From the NCBI GenBank assembly GCA_022842325.1, contig JALHPU010000042.1, positions 1 to 34,816 of the forward strand: a DNA stretch of 34,816 nt, read 5' to 3'. The position numbers and the translations under genes are program-made. The notes beneath the pieces are model-generated. The model saw nothing but the letters and a program-made list of their open reading frames with translations, was not told the DNA's origin and searched no databases. How positions within the stretch are numbered: the first letter of the stretch is position 1; every line of letters starts with the position of its first letter. This document shows positions 15,003 through 24,457 of this stretch, in pieces. This DNA comes from Sulfuritalea sp. (GTDB lineage: Bacteria > Pseudomonadota > Gammaproteobacteria > Burkholderiales > Rhodocyclaceae).

Positions 15003-15863
15003 ATGAAGAATCTGAAGCAAGCAGAAGAGTCATCTGTGACAGACGGTAACAATGAGGGGCAGGACGCTGGCCCTCATTCACCTAAGGCCCCGACGCACCC
15101 ACCGCGAGTAAGCTTCGGACCAACCTTTATGATCCGCAAGATCGAGGGCATCGCGATGTTTCCACCCCCCGACCCAGTTGAGATAAAACGTTCTGCGGAG
15201 CTGGCCCACGGCTTAAGGAATCTCACTGCAGGCCTTCTCAATCTTGAAAGTGAACGGCTTGGCGTAGAGTTCGGCATGACCGGCTGTAAGCCGGCGCCGG
15301 CCCAACGGTACTGTTTTCAGGTAACAGTACCGGATTGGACCACCGTCGATCCTTCGCTGGTTGACGAACTGCAAAGAGCGATCACGCACTTTCTCCACGG
15401 CATATCCGGAAAGAAAAGCAGCAATCAGTCAGATCTTGACATGCCAGCAATCAAAGAAAGTACGCATTCAATAGTTGACGAGGCAATTCTGAACTTCAGA
15501 ACAGATCACCCGGACTCAAGATATCCCGCGGGGATAACAGTCGGCGGCGGCGAGAACGAGGTGTCTGCACCAGCACGAATTGCCTCGCGCCCGCCGACGG
15601 AGGAGAAAACGATACCGTTAAGTACAGTCGGCCTCGTGGATGAACTGGGCAGGTCGTCACGTAAATTGAAAATAAAACTGCCGGACAACAAAGTCGTCAA
15701 GGCAAAGTTTGATATTGATGAGCACCTCAAGCAGCTCTGCCAGCAATTGCAGGATCAATCGATGTGTAAGACCGAGTTGGAATCTCACGTTGACCAAGGC
15801 GGCAAAGAGACCGTGACTTTGATCTCCACGCAAGAACTGCAGCCGCGTTTGCCCGGCACATAG
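15003..15863 (+). CDS. Unknown protein next to the giant recombinase
   Basis: I take ATG 15003 as the start (286 residues). The frame extends upstream to 14847, but that part reads as Arg/Pro-rich filler. I do not recognise the family. Visible parts are a disordered N-terminus and a segment around FGPTFMIRKIEGIAMFPPPD. A region with Cys/Trp (FQVTVPDWTTVDPSLVDELQ) follows. The C-terminal domain (RSSRKLKIKLPDNKVVKAKF, DIDEHLKQLCQQLQDQ, KETVTLISTQEL) looks like a small beta barrel preceded by a linker. It converges on the giant recombinase gene with only 17 bases between the stops, which suggests the two may travel together. Confidence 0.55.
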   Translation: MKNLKQAEESSVTDGNNEGQDAGPHSPKAPTHPPRVSFGPTFMIRKIEGIAMFPPPDPVEIKRSAELAHGLRNLTAGLLNLESERLGVEFGMTGCKPAPAQRYCFQVTVPDWTTVDPSLVDELQRAITHFLHGISGKKSSNQSDLDMPAIKESTHSIVDEAILNFRTDHPDSRYPAGITVGGGENEVSAPARIASRPPTEEKTIPLSTVGLVDELGRSSRKLKIKLPDNKVVKAKFDIDEHLKQLCQQLQDQSMCKTELESHVDQGGKETVTLISTQELQPRLPGT

Positions 15864-15880
15864 ACTGAGTCGATTACTGC

Positions 15881-18800
15881 TTAAAGTCGATTCAGGCGCG
15901 CCTGCTTAAGTTCCTTCTTTAGCTCGGCCAGTTGCTGCTCGAGCTGATCGATCGTTTTGGTCTTGGTGAGTTGCGTAGGCTTGTCTCCAGGAAAGTCCGT
16001 AACCAATGACCAGGCTAGTGCCGCCGTCAGCCACTCGAAGCTGTTTCGCACGATCCCTTTCGTGCCCTCCAGAATGATGAATGCGCATCGTTTTTGAATG
16101 ACGGCGTTACCCTGATAGTCATCCCTGCAGTCGACAGCGACGTCGATCTGAAATTTCTTCTTGCGGTGCTCCATGACGGGCGATGAGATCGTGATGCCCA
16201 CTACCTCAGCGATGGGCTTGAACGTGTTTTCGCCAATTGCCTTATCCGTGCCGACAAATAGCCGTTGTTCTTTCCCCACTCTCCAATAGTCAAGCATGCC
16301 CCGTGTCAGCCAGAATTGGTCATCCGCCCACATCAGCCACTGACGAGACGCCCCGATCATTTTCAAGATGTCCTCCCGCCGAATCATGGTCTTGCCGACG
16401 CCAAGCTGGTTTTGATCGGTGGATATGGCGTGGACCGATTGCTGGTGCGCGAATGCGATCAGTCGGTCCCATGCATTTTCACCAATGTGCTTGAGGAACC
16501 GCGCGGAGCACTTGTCATCTGGAGGTAAGGGTTCTCCTTGGAGATGCAGCCGGCGGTCTGCCGAGTCGACGATATCGATCCACTCGCCGGCCAGAAACAA
16601 TGGGATCGACAGCCGATCGGCCGCCTCATGCCACTGATAGCCGCGGGCAAGCAGTCGAAGAAATTTCAATGCATCAACACACGACGGCGCGTAGCGGCAC
16701 GAGCGCGTTGGCGCAGATTCGATGTCAGCAACCGTTTGTCTCGGCAACTCGTCGAGGTTCCAGATTTCTCGAATTGCCTGATCAGTTACACCTGCCTCGT
16801 CAGCCGGCCAGATCAGACTTTCGGCCCAGTCCCATAAAAAATGCAAGTAGGTGATCCGCGCCCGATCAATGCCTGTGTGTCCAAGATAGCGTGCAACAGC
16901 CCACGGCGACCGTCGTGACACGCCTGGGAATCCCAGCAACAGTGATTGAATTGTCCGCCGGGCGGCAACGGTGATTTTCACGGACAGCCGCTCAGCGCCC
17001 GGCAGTTCCAGATCCGCCAGGGCCATGGCGACCACGGACCCGGCGGTGTGGCGCGCATGATGCAACACGGTGTTGGGGTTGCCGGTACTCCATTTGAGCG
17101 CCTGTCGGGCCGGCTCACAAATCCGGTCGTGATCCAGGACATGGCCCGAGTCATCACAGAAGATGGGGACGCCACGCTTGTTGCCGGCGATGGCCTCAAG
17201 ACCCCCGAACCACCGGTGCAGCAAGTCTTTTTCCTGGGCACTCAACTCGAACAGCAACGGTACGACTCTTCGTGAGCCGTCAGGAGTCTTGTTGCGACGA
17301 ATGTTGTTGCTCTGGACAATCACCAATTTGAGTTTGCCGATGTCCAGCCATTCATCCCGCCGCAATCCCGTCGCTTCTTTGCTGCGCAGCGCAAATCGAT
17401 AACAAAACAGAAGCAGGAGAGCTGGCGCGAGCGATTCCCTGCGCTCTGGAGAGGAAGCGTCAATCAGCCGCGAGAGCGCACGCTGATATTCTTCTTCCAG
17501 AATGATACCGGCATTGGCCGGGTGCGCCCCAGAGAAGCATGGAAGCTCGCTCCAGTCGGGGACTACGACATCATGATGGGTTTCGCACCAGCGCTGGAAG
17601 GTTCTCAAGCGTTCGTAACGGTAATCAGGCCGCTCGTGGGATCCCGTGGCGAGCAGCTGGCCGTAGAGCCGAGTCAGTGCTTCTTCGTCGAGGCTGCGCA
17701 GATCTACGGTCGACGCTAATTCGACCAACGCTGGCACCAGGGCACCCAAGTATCGTCGAATCGACGACAGCGCCACAAAACGCCCTTTCCTCTTACGTGT
17801 GACGTGAGTCGTTGCCCACATTGCGACCAGCAGGATGGTGGGTGAAACACGACCGGAGTGTTCCGCGATCAGGCGGACGAGTGTGCGCCGCAGGTCACGG
17901 CGACTTGGACGTTTGGCCGAGGTGTCGCCAGTGGACTCCGGCTCATCCGGCTCATCCGGTTCGTCGTCGGTCCCGTGGGCACGAAGGGTCGACCGGTACT
18001 CGCGCAGGAAGCTGCGCGCCGCCGCTATGGCGGCTTCTTCGCCTGCCGTCATCCGCGCAATCGTGATGGCTTGTCCTTGCGACTCACTTTCGGTGGTCTG
18101 CTCGGGATCCGGGAATTCACTTGGATATCCCTTGAGTAGTCGAGTCTGATCGCGCAAGGAAAGCGCCCATGAGTCATTTCGTCCGGCCAACAGGCCCGCA
18201 ATCACGCCGGGGAATGCCATGACGTTGGCCTGGTCCACGACCGCTGTGATTGCCGTCAGCAGGGCGGTGCAGTCGGTGATCGCCGCGGTGGCGAATGGCG
18301 CTGCTGCATCGGCCAGGTCTCTCAGGTGCGCCGGAATGGGTTGCGGGCCGGAGCGGGGCGCCGTTTTTCGTGCCAGCGCGTTGGCCAGGCATGCCGCGGC
18401 GCGAGGCGAAATCCGGATGCGGCGCACCGCTGCATCCGGATCATCGGCACGCAAGTCCGTTGCATGGTCGAGGTGATAGCGGCCCTCCAGGCGAATCACG
18501 CGATAGTGGTCGCCGCGCAGGACGTCATTGAGCAAGGCCGGGTCGGCGACGCGGCTTTCGGTCGCCAGCAGCAAGGTTCCGTATAGCGCCGACTGAATGA
18601 ATGAGCGCGGAGGACTCCCCGCCTGGGCCGTTTCAAGCCGTGACTGGATTGTGGCAAGTCCTGCCAGCGCGCGTGGCGCGAGATCGTTGAATGGGCTGAG
18701 CGTGTTCAGGCGCGCGTAGTAATGGGTCGGGCGGGCACGTTTTCCGGTTAACTGTCCGTGACGCTCAAGTACTCGGAGGAAATGACCGTACAAGATCCAG

Positions 18801-21508
18801 CCGCGCCGATGCGGCATTCCCTTATTGGTGAACAGCAGCTTCTTGCCGATCTCATCCAGCGACTCCGTGCTGAGTTGAGACAGCGATTGGCCCGCCAGGA
18901 GCAGCTTCAGTTGCTTTCGGGCGTCCGATTTCGCGTCGCGCAGCCATTCCCTCCGGCGTGCCAGCCTGCCTGCTCTCCCATAGGCGGTGGTGTTCGGCGT
19001 CTCGGCTGTCTCCTTCATAATTGGACCGGAGAGCGGGACGAGGCCGTCGGGCAGCCCTTGGGGATAGGGTGCGTCCAATGTCGCAAAGAGGCGTTCAAGC
19101 ATCGGACTCGCTACTTTCATGTCGGAAGACCATGTGCGCCAGGAGCCGTCGCCATAGCTTTCGGCGCCCGATTCACTGTGCCCCAGCAACCCGTCGATGA
19201 TTTCGGCATCCAATCCAGATTCGCGCAGCCGCGTTGCGAGTCGATGGCGGAACAAGTTCATCGGAAGCGGCCAGTCAAACAGCTCGAGCGTCGTGAGTTT
19301 CGCTTCGGATATCGTCGTCCATTCGATGCCGTATTCACTCACGTTCAAGAAAAAGAAGAACGGGATTGACGAAGCCACCTGACCATTTGCCAGCCCGGAG
19401 ATTGTTGACGACAGGTGGGGTGCGACCGTTGCCAGCATCGCTGCGAGCCGCTTGAGGTGAGCGACATAGTCCCCCGCAATTTGACAGGCGAGAGAGTGCG
19501 GGATGGGAATCAGCCGGCCATTAGACTCGATGCCATGTGACTTGTCATCCACGAAGACAAAGGCGTTCTGGAAATCAAAATCGAAGAAGGATTCGAAGGG
19601 ATCCTTGACCGGTCGCGCGCCGGTGGCAGCCAACAACAAGGTGACCAGATAGCCGGCGTACGCGTTGTGGAAGCGTGCCAGTGCGGAGGCGCCCTGTTCT
19701 TTGTCTTCGGTCAGCATGGCGCGGCGGGCGTTGGTCCGGCTGGCGGCGTCCTGGAACTGCACTGGTAGTCGATCTTCCACGACAGCCAGCAGGCTGCCCA
19801 TCGCGGAATCCTCTATCGGGAACGCTGATGAAACAGCCCCGACCGATGGAAGAACCTTCGAAATCGCTTCGGCAATCTGCGAGCTACTCCAGGTGGCATA
19901 GGCACAAGCACCAGGGAGTGCCGATCGTGGGTGCGCAGATCCCAGGCGCGCAAATGTCGCATCTTTTGTGATTCTCAACAGAGACACCGAAAGCATCTGT
20001 CCAAGCATTCCGGGCGTGACCCGGGGGCAGCTTTCCTTGCCGGCCTGAAAAAAAGCTGCCGCGGGGGACGATTTGCCGAAAACCGCCCAGAGGTCGCCAA
20101 GACAGTGAGCGGAAGGGGCATCCCCGGAAAGCTCAACGAGAACGGCCTGCACCTCCGGGTCCACGGACATCGACTGTGTTGGTTGCTCGGGTCTTATCCA
20201 ACGACGTTCTTTATCGGTTTTTGGCGACCATCGCGACAAACGGCGTGACGAAAGACGCTCAAGTGATCCTCTTTTACTTATCCAGGTCCACTCCGGCCCC
20301 GCGCTTTCGGCAATTCCGATATCCAGTGCGCGCCGCAAGGATCGTCCGGTACGCATGGCCATGTCCAGCGCAACCCCCAGGAGGCGTTCGTGCCGAACAG
20401 CAGATCGCAGAAGCCTTGTCGAGAGGGCGGTCAATGCGGGTCGCTCGTGCTCCAGCGGAACGTTCCATGACCATGGTAAAAAATTGATCTGCTCCGCCGA
20501 TGCGACCAAGGTGAATCGATCGGCCAGCCCCTGGTGAGTAAGGGAAACATGCTTGACGGGGAGTCGCGCGACGTTCTCGTCTTCTGATAAGCCTTGGATC
20601 AGAACAGCAGAAGGAGTACTCCCTTCTTCGTCGATTCCTGGAAGTACAAAGGGTTCGGTCGCCGACCGGACTGGCAGCGGCGCGTGAACGCGTAGGTTTT
20701 CCGGGAGGGGGGTCCCGCCGGCATCCAACTTGAGTTCATAGCGCAGATGCGAGGCAACTGCCTTGAGCGCATCGAGCAGCTCAACTTGGCCCTTGTCCAG
20801 CGCCAACTCTTGTTGCCTGCGGGTGACCGTCTCGACGCAATGGACCAGGTCAGCGTCAAACTGGGGCAAGTTTCGGCAGGCACCAGGGGAGCGTGAAAGA
20901 TGGACGAGCGCATCTAGCCAGCGGATTTCGTCGTGGTCCGATCCGATCCGGAGCCGGGTACAAACCAGATGAAGGTTCTCTTCAAGGCGAATGCCCTTCT
21001 CCAGGTAGCAACTCAAGGCATGCACAAGCGCCCATGCCCTCAGGGTCTCAAACCAGACAACCGTCGTTGGCTGCACCCGCGAACTTGAAACGGGGGGTCG
21101 AGCGACGCAAAGGGCTGCCAGGTAGTTCGGCTTGATAGCCCCTTTGAAATAGGTCTTTGCAGGAGACGCGTAGCCGAGGGGCCGAATCTGGTCAAGAATC
21201 GACGGGTCCCAGGAAACTGCTTCGGCGATTCGCGAGAGCGATTCAGCGTGTTCCGACCTGTCCGTCCACGACGAGAAAAGGAATTTGGCGGTTGGTGAGG
21301 AAATTGCCTTGAGCAGGCTACCTACAATTTCGGGGCGATTTCGGGTGAGCGTGACGTCAATTAAGATGAGCGCGTCGTCACGGATCCTGTGTCGGTCGGC
21401 CCAAGTGAAGAATAGATCCCATTTAGGACCAAAGGTCGAAAATCGATCCTTATCTGCCTGGGAGGCAGTTGCCTCCTGGATCGGCAAGTCGGGCGGGAAG
21501 GGGCTCAC
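15881..21508 (-). CDS. Giant protein with two tyrosine-recombinase catalytic domains
   Basis: The frame is 1875 residues, about five times a normal integrase. Domain 1 (about residues 620-790) has Arg in LLLAATGARPVKDP (about 630), NLFRHRLATRLRESG (about 754, where the usual His of H-x-x-R is Asn), LLGHSE (about 775) and a following Tyr in ESYGDG. Domain 2 (about 1365-1560) has Arg in RFALRSKEATGLRRDEW, HHARHTAGS (H-x-x-R, about 1484), ARYLGHTGI (about 1543) and Tyr in ITYLHFL (about 1553). The latter is the complete R-H-R-H-Y set. Unrecognised N-terminal and central regions surround them, and a coiled coil (IDQLEQQLAELKKELKQ) ends the protein. GTG 21508 follows an in-frame stop; there is no ribosome binding site. 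The start is about 110 bases from a tRNA-derived site at 21626-21655, the usual place for an integrase gene. Confidence 0.8.
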   Translation of the reverse strand: MSPFPPDLPIQEATASQADKDRFSTFGPKWDLFFTWADRHRIRDDALILIDVTLTRNRPEIVGSLLKAISSPTAKFLFSSWTDRSEHAESLSRIAEAVSWDPSILDQIRPLGYASPAKTYFKGAIKPNYLAALCVARPPVSSSRVQPTTVVWFETLRAWALVHALSCYLEKGIRLEENLHLVCTRLRIGSDHDEIRWLDALVHLSRSPGACRNLPQFDADLVHCVETVTRRQQELALDKGQVELLDALKAVASHLRYELKLDAGGTPLPENLRVHAPLPVRSATEPFVLPGIDEEGSTPSAVLIQGLSEDENVARLPVKHVSLTHQGLADRFTLVASAEQINFLPWSWNVPLEHERPALTALSTRLLRSAVRHERLLGVALDMAMRTGRSLRRALDIGIAESAGPEWTWISKRGSLERLSSRRLSRWSPKTDKERRWIRPEQPTQSMSVDPEVQAVLVELSGDAPSAHCLGDLWAVFGKSSPAAAFFQAGKESCPRVTPGMLGQMLSVSLLRITKDATFARLGSAHPRSALPGACAYATWSSSQIAEAISKVLPSVGAVSSAFPIEDSAMGSLLAVVEDRLPVQFQDAASRTNARRAMLTEDKEQGASALARFHNAYAGYLVTLLLAATGARPVKDPFESFFDFDFQNAFVFVDDKSHGIESNGRLIPIPHSLACQIAGDYVAHLKRLAAMLATVAPHLSSTISGLANGQVASSIPFFFFLNVSEYGIEWTTISEAKLTTLELFDWPLPMNLFRHRLATRLRESGLDAEIIDGLLGHSESGAESYGDGSWRTWSSDMKVASPMLERLFATLDAPYPQGLPDGLVPLSGPIMKETAETPNTTAYGRAGRLARRREWLRDAKSDARKQLKLLLAGQSLSQLSTESLDEIGKKLLFTNKGMPHRRGWILYGHFLRVLERHGQLTGKRARPTHYYARLNTLSPFNDLAPRALAGLATIQSRLETAQAGSPPRSFIQSALYGTLLLATESRVADPALLNDVLRGDHYRVIRLEGRYHLDHATDLRADDPDAAVRRIRISPRAAACLANALARKTAPRSGPQPIPAHLRDLADAAAPFATAAITDCTALLTAITAVVDQANVMAFPGVIAGLLAGRNDSWALSLRDQTRLLKGYPSEFPDPEQTTESESQGQAITIARMTAGEEAAIAAARSFLREYRSTLRAHGTDDEPDEPDEPESTGDTSAKRPSRRDLRRTLVRLIAEHSGRVSPTILLVAMWATTHVTRKRKGRFVALSSIRRYLGALVPALVELASTVDLRSLDEEALTRLYGQLLATGSHERPDYRYERLRTFQRWCETHHDVVVPDWSELPCFSGAHPANAGIILEEEYQRALSRLIDASSPERRESLAPALLLLFCYRFALRSKEATGLRRDEWLDIGKLKLVIVQSNNIRRNKTPDGSRRVVPLLFELSAQEKDLLHRWFGGLEAIAGNKRGVPIFCDDSGHVLDHDRICEPARQALKWSTGNPNTVLHHARHTAGSVVAMALADLELPGAERLSVKITVAARRTIQSLLLGFPGVSRRSPWAVARYLGHTGIDRARITYLHFLWDWAESLIWPADEAGVTDQAIREIWNLDELPRQTVADIESAPTRSCRYAPSCVDALKFLRLLARGYQWHEAADRLSIPLFLAGEWIDIVDSADRRLHLQGEPLPPDDKCSARFLKHIGENAWDRLIAFAHQQSVHAISTDQNQLGVGKTMIRREDILKMIGASRQWLMWADDQFWLTRGMLDYWRVGKEQRLFVGTDKAIGENTFKPIAEVVGITISSPVMEHRKKKFQIDVAVDCRDDYQGNAVIQKRCAFIILEGTKGIVRNSFEWLTAALAWSLVTDFPGDKPTQLTKTKTIDQLEQQLAELKKELKQARLNRL

Positions 21509-21625
21509 GGGGGGTTAGTCGTAGAGCTGCGCAGAGAGAGGGAATTTTGGGTAACCCCTTAACTATACAGATTAATGTAAAAAGAAGCCACGGCAAAACA
21601 TATAGTACTATTATAGATGGCTGAT

Positions 21626-21655
21626 ACTCATAACCATCCTGCCCCCGCAACCAAC
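21626..21655 (+). other. Attachment-site scar A: tRNA-fMet 3' fragment
   Basis: ACTCATAACC is joined directly to ATCCTGCCCCCGCAACCAAC. Both pieces match the initiator tRNA (anticodon loop CTCATAACC, and the 3' T-stem/acceptor end CCCCCGCAACCA), with the stretch between them (variable and T arm) missing. It lies at the 3' end of the serine recombinase gene and overlaps its last codons. It is interpreted as an att site left by integration at a tRNA-fMet gene. Confidence 0.6.
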
Positions 21656-23184
21656 GTTATTTGCAGAACGCCGGCTAGTCCGGCGTTTTGCATTTCTGCG
21701 GTCAAAGTGCCGTTTTCAGGCACCAGGCGAACGTCGCCAATCAAGCTGCGCAGGGCTTCCCGAGCGGCCGTTACATCCTCGACAGCTTCAAGGCGGGCCA
21801 CCATGTCGCGATAAATCTCGCGGGCTCGCGGCAGAATTTGGGTCGGCTCGAAGCGCTCGATTGCGAGTAGCTCCTCCTGGGCATCGGCCGCTTGCCGTTC
21901 CGCATGTTGCAGTGCAGCTTTTGTGGTCGGCGTGACTATTCCGGCCCGAATTGCGGCCATCAGGTTATCCAGTTCCTTGTGGGCTTCGTTAAGTCGGCGG
22001 CGAGCAGCGGCGGGATCGGGTTTAGCCTGCTTGAGCATGGCGCGGGCTTCGGACTCAAATGCTTGGTAGGCCTCATCCGATAGCAAGGAATCCTTTACGC
22101 CCGCCAGCAATACCTGCTCGATGGTGCTGCGCTTGACCTTGAGGCCATTGCTGCACACGCTGGCGCCCCGGTTCTGATGCGTGGCACAGCCGTAGTCCTT
22201 GCGCCCCTGGATAACGTAAGCACCGCCACACACGCCGCACTTGAGCAGACCGGAAAACAGATACTTCGGCCCACGCCCGCCCGGTCCTTTGCCAGCCGAC
22301 CGCTTAGATGCCGTGTCGCGCTTGGCCGAGCGTGCCCGACTTTCGCAGGCTTTCCAGGTCGCGTCGTCGATGACGGTCAATTCGGGCGATGCAACGATAA
22401 CCCACTCGGATACCGGGCGCATGGTGCGCCGCCGCCGCCCGGTGGTGGGGTCTTTGACCCATGCGGTACGATTCCATACCTGCCGGCCGTTGTAGATCGG
22501 ATTACCCAGCATTCCGACGCCTTTTGCATCAGGGTAGAGCGCAGAGTGCGCCCAGGTGCCACCCCTCGGGCTAGGTACGTTCTGGCTGTTCAACTCGTCG
22601 GCGATCTGGCGAGGGCTTGCTCCGGTGGCGTATCGCTCGAAAATGTACCGTACCCATCGCGCCTCGTCTTCGTTGATTTCGCGCCGATGCCCTTGCCCGT
22701 CAAAGCTGCTGCTATAGCCATAAGGCAGGCCCCCCGCGCTGTAACCATCGAGCGCTTGCCCCATAAGCCCCCGGTGAGTTTTCTTGGCCAGGTCATCGAG
22801 ATAGAACTCGCTCATAAGGCCGCGCAGACCGGTTTCCAGCTTGTAGCCATCGCGTGCAGTGTCGGTGCCATCGCTCGCACCTACCACACGGATACCGGAA
22901 AACTTCAAGCGGCGGATCGTTTGTGCGCTTTCGATATGATCACGGGATAAGCGCGAAAGGTCATCGAGCAGCAGCACGTCGAACGCCCCAAGGTCTGCGG
23001 CAGCGAGCATGGCCTGGTAGCCGGGCCGGTCATTTCGTGAGCCGGATATGGCCTGGTCCTGGTAGAGCGCCGGCATGGGCCAACCAACCCGCTCGCAATA
23101 ATTCTCTACGTTTCGCAACTGGTCGCGTATCGAGGTTTCGCGTTGGGCATCGGATGAAAACCGACAATAGGCAGCAGTGCGCAT
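21628..23184 (-). CDS. Large serine recombinase (integrase type)
   Basis: A 518-residue site-specific recombinase. The resolvase catalytic domain begins with AAYCRFSSDAQRETSIRDQL (nucleophilic Ser near residue 10) and includes YQDQAISGSRNDRPGYQAML and LLLDDLSRLSRD. The recombinase domain (DGYSAGGLPYGY, RQIADELNSQNVPSPRGGTW) is followed by a zinc ribbon with CGVCGG (about 320) and a later Cys pair. A coiled-coil segment (about 400-460) comes before the C-terminus. The last residues LVAGAGWL are read from the antisense strand of a tRNA-fMet 3' end. Uninterrupted tRNA of this kind would encode VAGAGFEPTTFGL, a tail known from integrases inserted at such sites. The gene follows the replication initiator and a 50-residue gene in one operon. 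Confidence 0.9.
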   Translation of the reverse strand: MRTAAYCRFSSDAQRETSIRDQLRNVENYCERVGWPMPALYQDQAISGSRNDRPGYQAMLAAADLGAFDVLLLDDLSRLSRDHIESAQTIRRLKFSGIRVVGASDGTDTARDGYKLETGLRGLMSEFYLDDLAKKTHRGLMGQALDGYSAGGLPYGYSSSFDGQGHRREINEDEARWVRYIFERYATGASPRQIADELNSQNVPSPRGGTWAHSALYPDAKGVGMLGNPIYNGRQVWNRTAWVKDPTTGRRRRTMRPVSEWVIVASPELTVIDDATWKACESRARSAKRDTASKRSAGKGPGGRGPKYLFSGLLKCGVCGGAYVIQGRKDYGCATHQNRGASVCSNGLKVKRSTIEQVLLAGVKDSLLSDEAYQAFESEARAMLKQAKPDPAAARRRLNEAHKELDNLMAAIRAGIVTPTTKAALQHAERQAADAQEELLAIERFEPTQILPRAREIYRDMVARLEAVEDVTAAREALRSLIGDVRLVPENGTLTAEMQNAGLAGVLQITLVAGAGWL

Positions 23185-23193
23185 GGCTGTAGG

Positions 23194-23346
23194 TTAGCGC
23201 TTTGCAGGTACGCTTTGAACAACACGATTTGAACGCTTGGCCTCAATTGCCCGTAGTTGCTGGGGTTGCGGTGTCAAATGACTGCGAACCGCTTGGCGAG
23301 CGAGTAGGCGAACGATTGCAAGAAATGCAGGGTTGAGAGCAAGCAT
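23194..23346 (-). CDS. Small hydrophobic-start protein between rep and recombinase
   Basis: A 50-residue frame begins MLALNPAFLAIVRLLARQAV and ends shortly before the recombinase start (9-base gap). Its ATG 23344-23346 lies 2 bases after the replication initiator's stop codon. The tight fit between two operon genes and the protein-like sequence support a real gene. It has an amphipathic helix and a basic tail. I infer that a similar small gene often sits in this place in related elements. Function unknown. Confidence 0.55.
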   Translation of the reverse strand: MLALNPAFLAIVRLLARQAVRSHLTPQPQQLRAIEAKRSNRVVQSVPAKR

Positions 23347-23348
23347 CG

Positions 23349-24401
23349 TCACGGATGTGACTCCGCCACCGGCGGCAAGTAAAGCCGCTCCGGGTAGCCT
23401 TCCACGGCCAACGCCTGGACGATTTGCTCCGGTGTGTAGTCCAGGACATGCTGCATGACCCAAATCAGCTTGCCGTAACTTCGGCTGCAGTGTTTGAGCA
23501 ATACGTCGAGGCCGATGCGCGCCGTCGCCTGAACCGTCTTGATGCGGGATTGATTGGACGATACCCAGTCCATGCAAGGGTAGGAACCGGCGAGGAAACG
23601 ACCCGGCTCGAAAATGATCCGAAGCGGTATCTCCCGGTCCTTGTTGTGAAGCTCGACCTCCCAGCGTGTCCAGGGGCTCGCGGGATCGCCGAGCTGCTTG
23701 CCCTTTTCATAGACGCGCAACAGCTTGCCGTTCTTCCGATTGCCGATATAGAGCGTCTTGCCATGGCCGGAATCGAAGTCGTCAATCAGCTGGCCCGAAG
23801 GCGGACGCCCAGCATTGGTGGCGAACTGGCCGCTTGTATAAAGACGAAGGGCGAACTCCAAATCGCAGAGACCTTCCAGATCATCATAGGCCAGGTCGAT
23901 CCGGGTAATGCGGCCTTTATAGCGGGCGATGAAGTCATGCACTTTGCCCCAATGCTGAATAGCGTGACAGCCCTTCCCGCTGATTGATACAAAGCTTGTG
24001 CCGCCTACGCTTTTCCCGCCAGTGGCAAAGAATCCATAGTTATCGCCGAATACCCAAGACTGTTCGTAATTGAGATGACCACGATGGCGGCACTCCGTCA
24101 GACCGAAGCCAAAACTCTGGCGCAATTCCTGATCCAGAATCAAAAGAGCATCCGCACTGGACTGGTGCCAATGAAACGTAAAGTTCAGCCAATCGATAAA
24201 AGCTGCATAAGCATGGGGGGTGTCATCATGAATTTCCCCCCGTATTACTAGACGGGGGGATTCCGTCGTCCCTAACTCCGCAATCTCGCAAAGCTCGCCC
24301 CCGTTCGCCCGTCCGTGCGCCGCTGGCGCGTGCGCGCGGACGGGCGATCCGGTGGCGGCCTCTTGTGTAATCTCGAAATTACTAGGTGAGCGGGATTCCA
24401 T
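23349..24401 (-). CDS. Replication initiation protein, filamentous-phage/CTX RstA type (Rep_trans)
   Basis: A 350-residue protein of the PF02486-like replication initiation factor family. Key segments are FIDWLNFTFHW (start of the conserved domain, about residue 68), GRITRIDLAYDDLEG (about 165), KTLYIGNRKNGKLLRVYEKG (about 218) and WTRWEVELHNKDREIP (about 245). Such proteins nick the plus-strand origin through a Tyr and start rolling-circle replication of filamentous phages, satellites and related integrative elements. The first 60 residues are variable. ATG 24401 lies about 10 bases after a good -10 box, so the mRNA is almost leaderless. The downstream genes (small protein, serine recombinase) are in the same operon. 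A large hairpin at 24918-24969 is a candidate origin. Confidence 0.8.
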   Translation of the reverse strand: MESRSPSNFEITQEAATGSPVRAHAPAAHGRANGGELCEIAELGTTESPRLVIRGEIHDDTPHAYAAFIDWLNFTFHWHQSSADALLILDQELRQSFGFGLTECRHRGHLNYEQSWVFGDNYGFFATGGKSVGGTSFVSISGKGCHAIQHWGKVHDFIARYKGRITRIDLAYDDLEGLCDLEFALRLYTSGQFATNAGRPPSGQLIDDFDSGHGKTLYIGNRKNGKLLRVYEKGKQLGDPASPWTRWEVELHNKDREIPLRIIFEPGRFLAGSYPCMDWVSSNQSRIKTVQATARIGLDVLLKHCSRSYGKLIWVMQHVLDYTPEQIVQALAVEGYPERLYLPPVAESHP

Positions 24402-24410
24402 ACCGCTCAG

Positions 24411-24438
24411 TGTATAAGCGGTACTTAAGTCCTGTCAA
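24411..24438 (-). promoter_or_regulatory. Promoter of the rep/recombinase operon
   Basis: TTGACA (24433-24438) and TATACA (24411-24416) on the minus strand are 16 bases apart. Transcription should start near 24404, only a few bases from ATG 24401. TACCGC...GCGGTA inverted half-sites flank the -10 box. Confidence 0.6.
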
Positions 24439-24455
24439 GGGGTCTTAAATACCGC
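24418..24455. promoter_or_regulatory. 12-bp inverted repeat over the rep promoter (operator)
   Basis: GCGGTACTTAAG (24418-24429) and CTTAAATACCGC (24444-24455) are inverted copies with one mismatch and a 14-base spacer that contains the -35 box. A protein bound here would control rep expression. The same TACCGC half-site recurs at the start codon. Confidence 0.55.
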
Positions 24456-24457
24456 TT

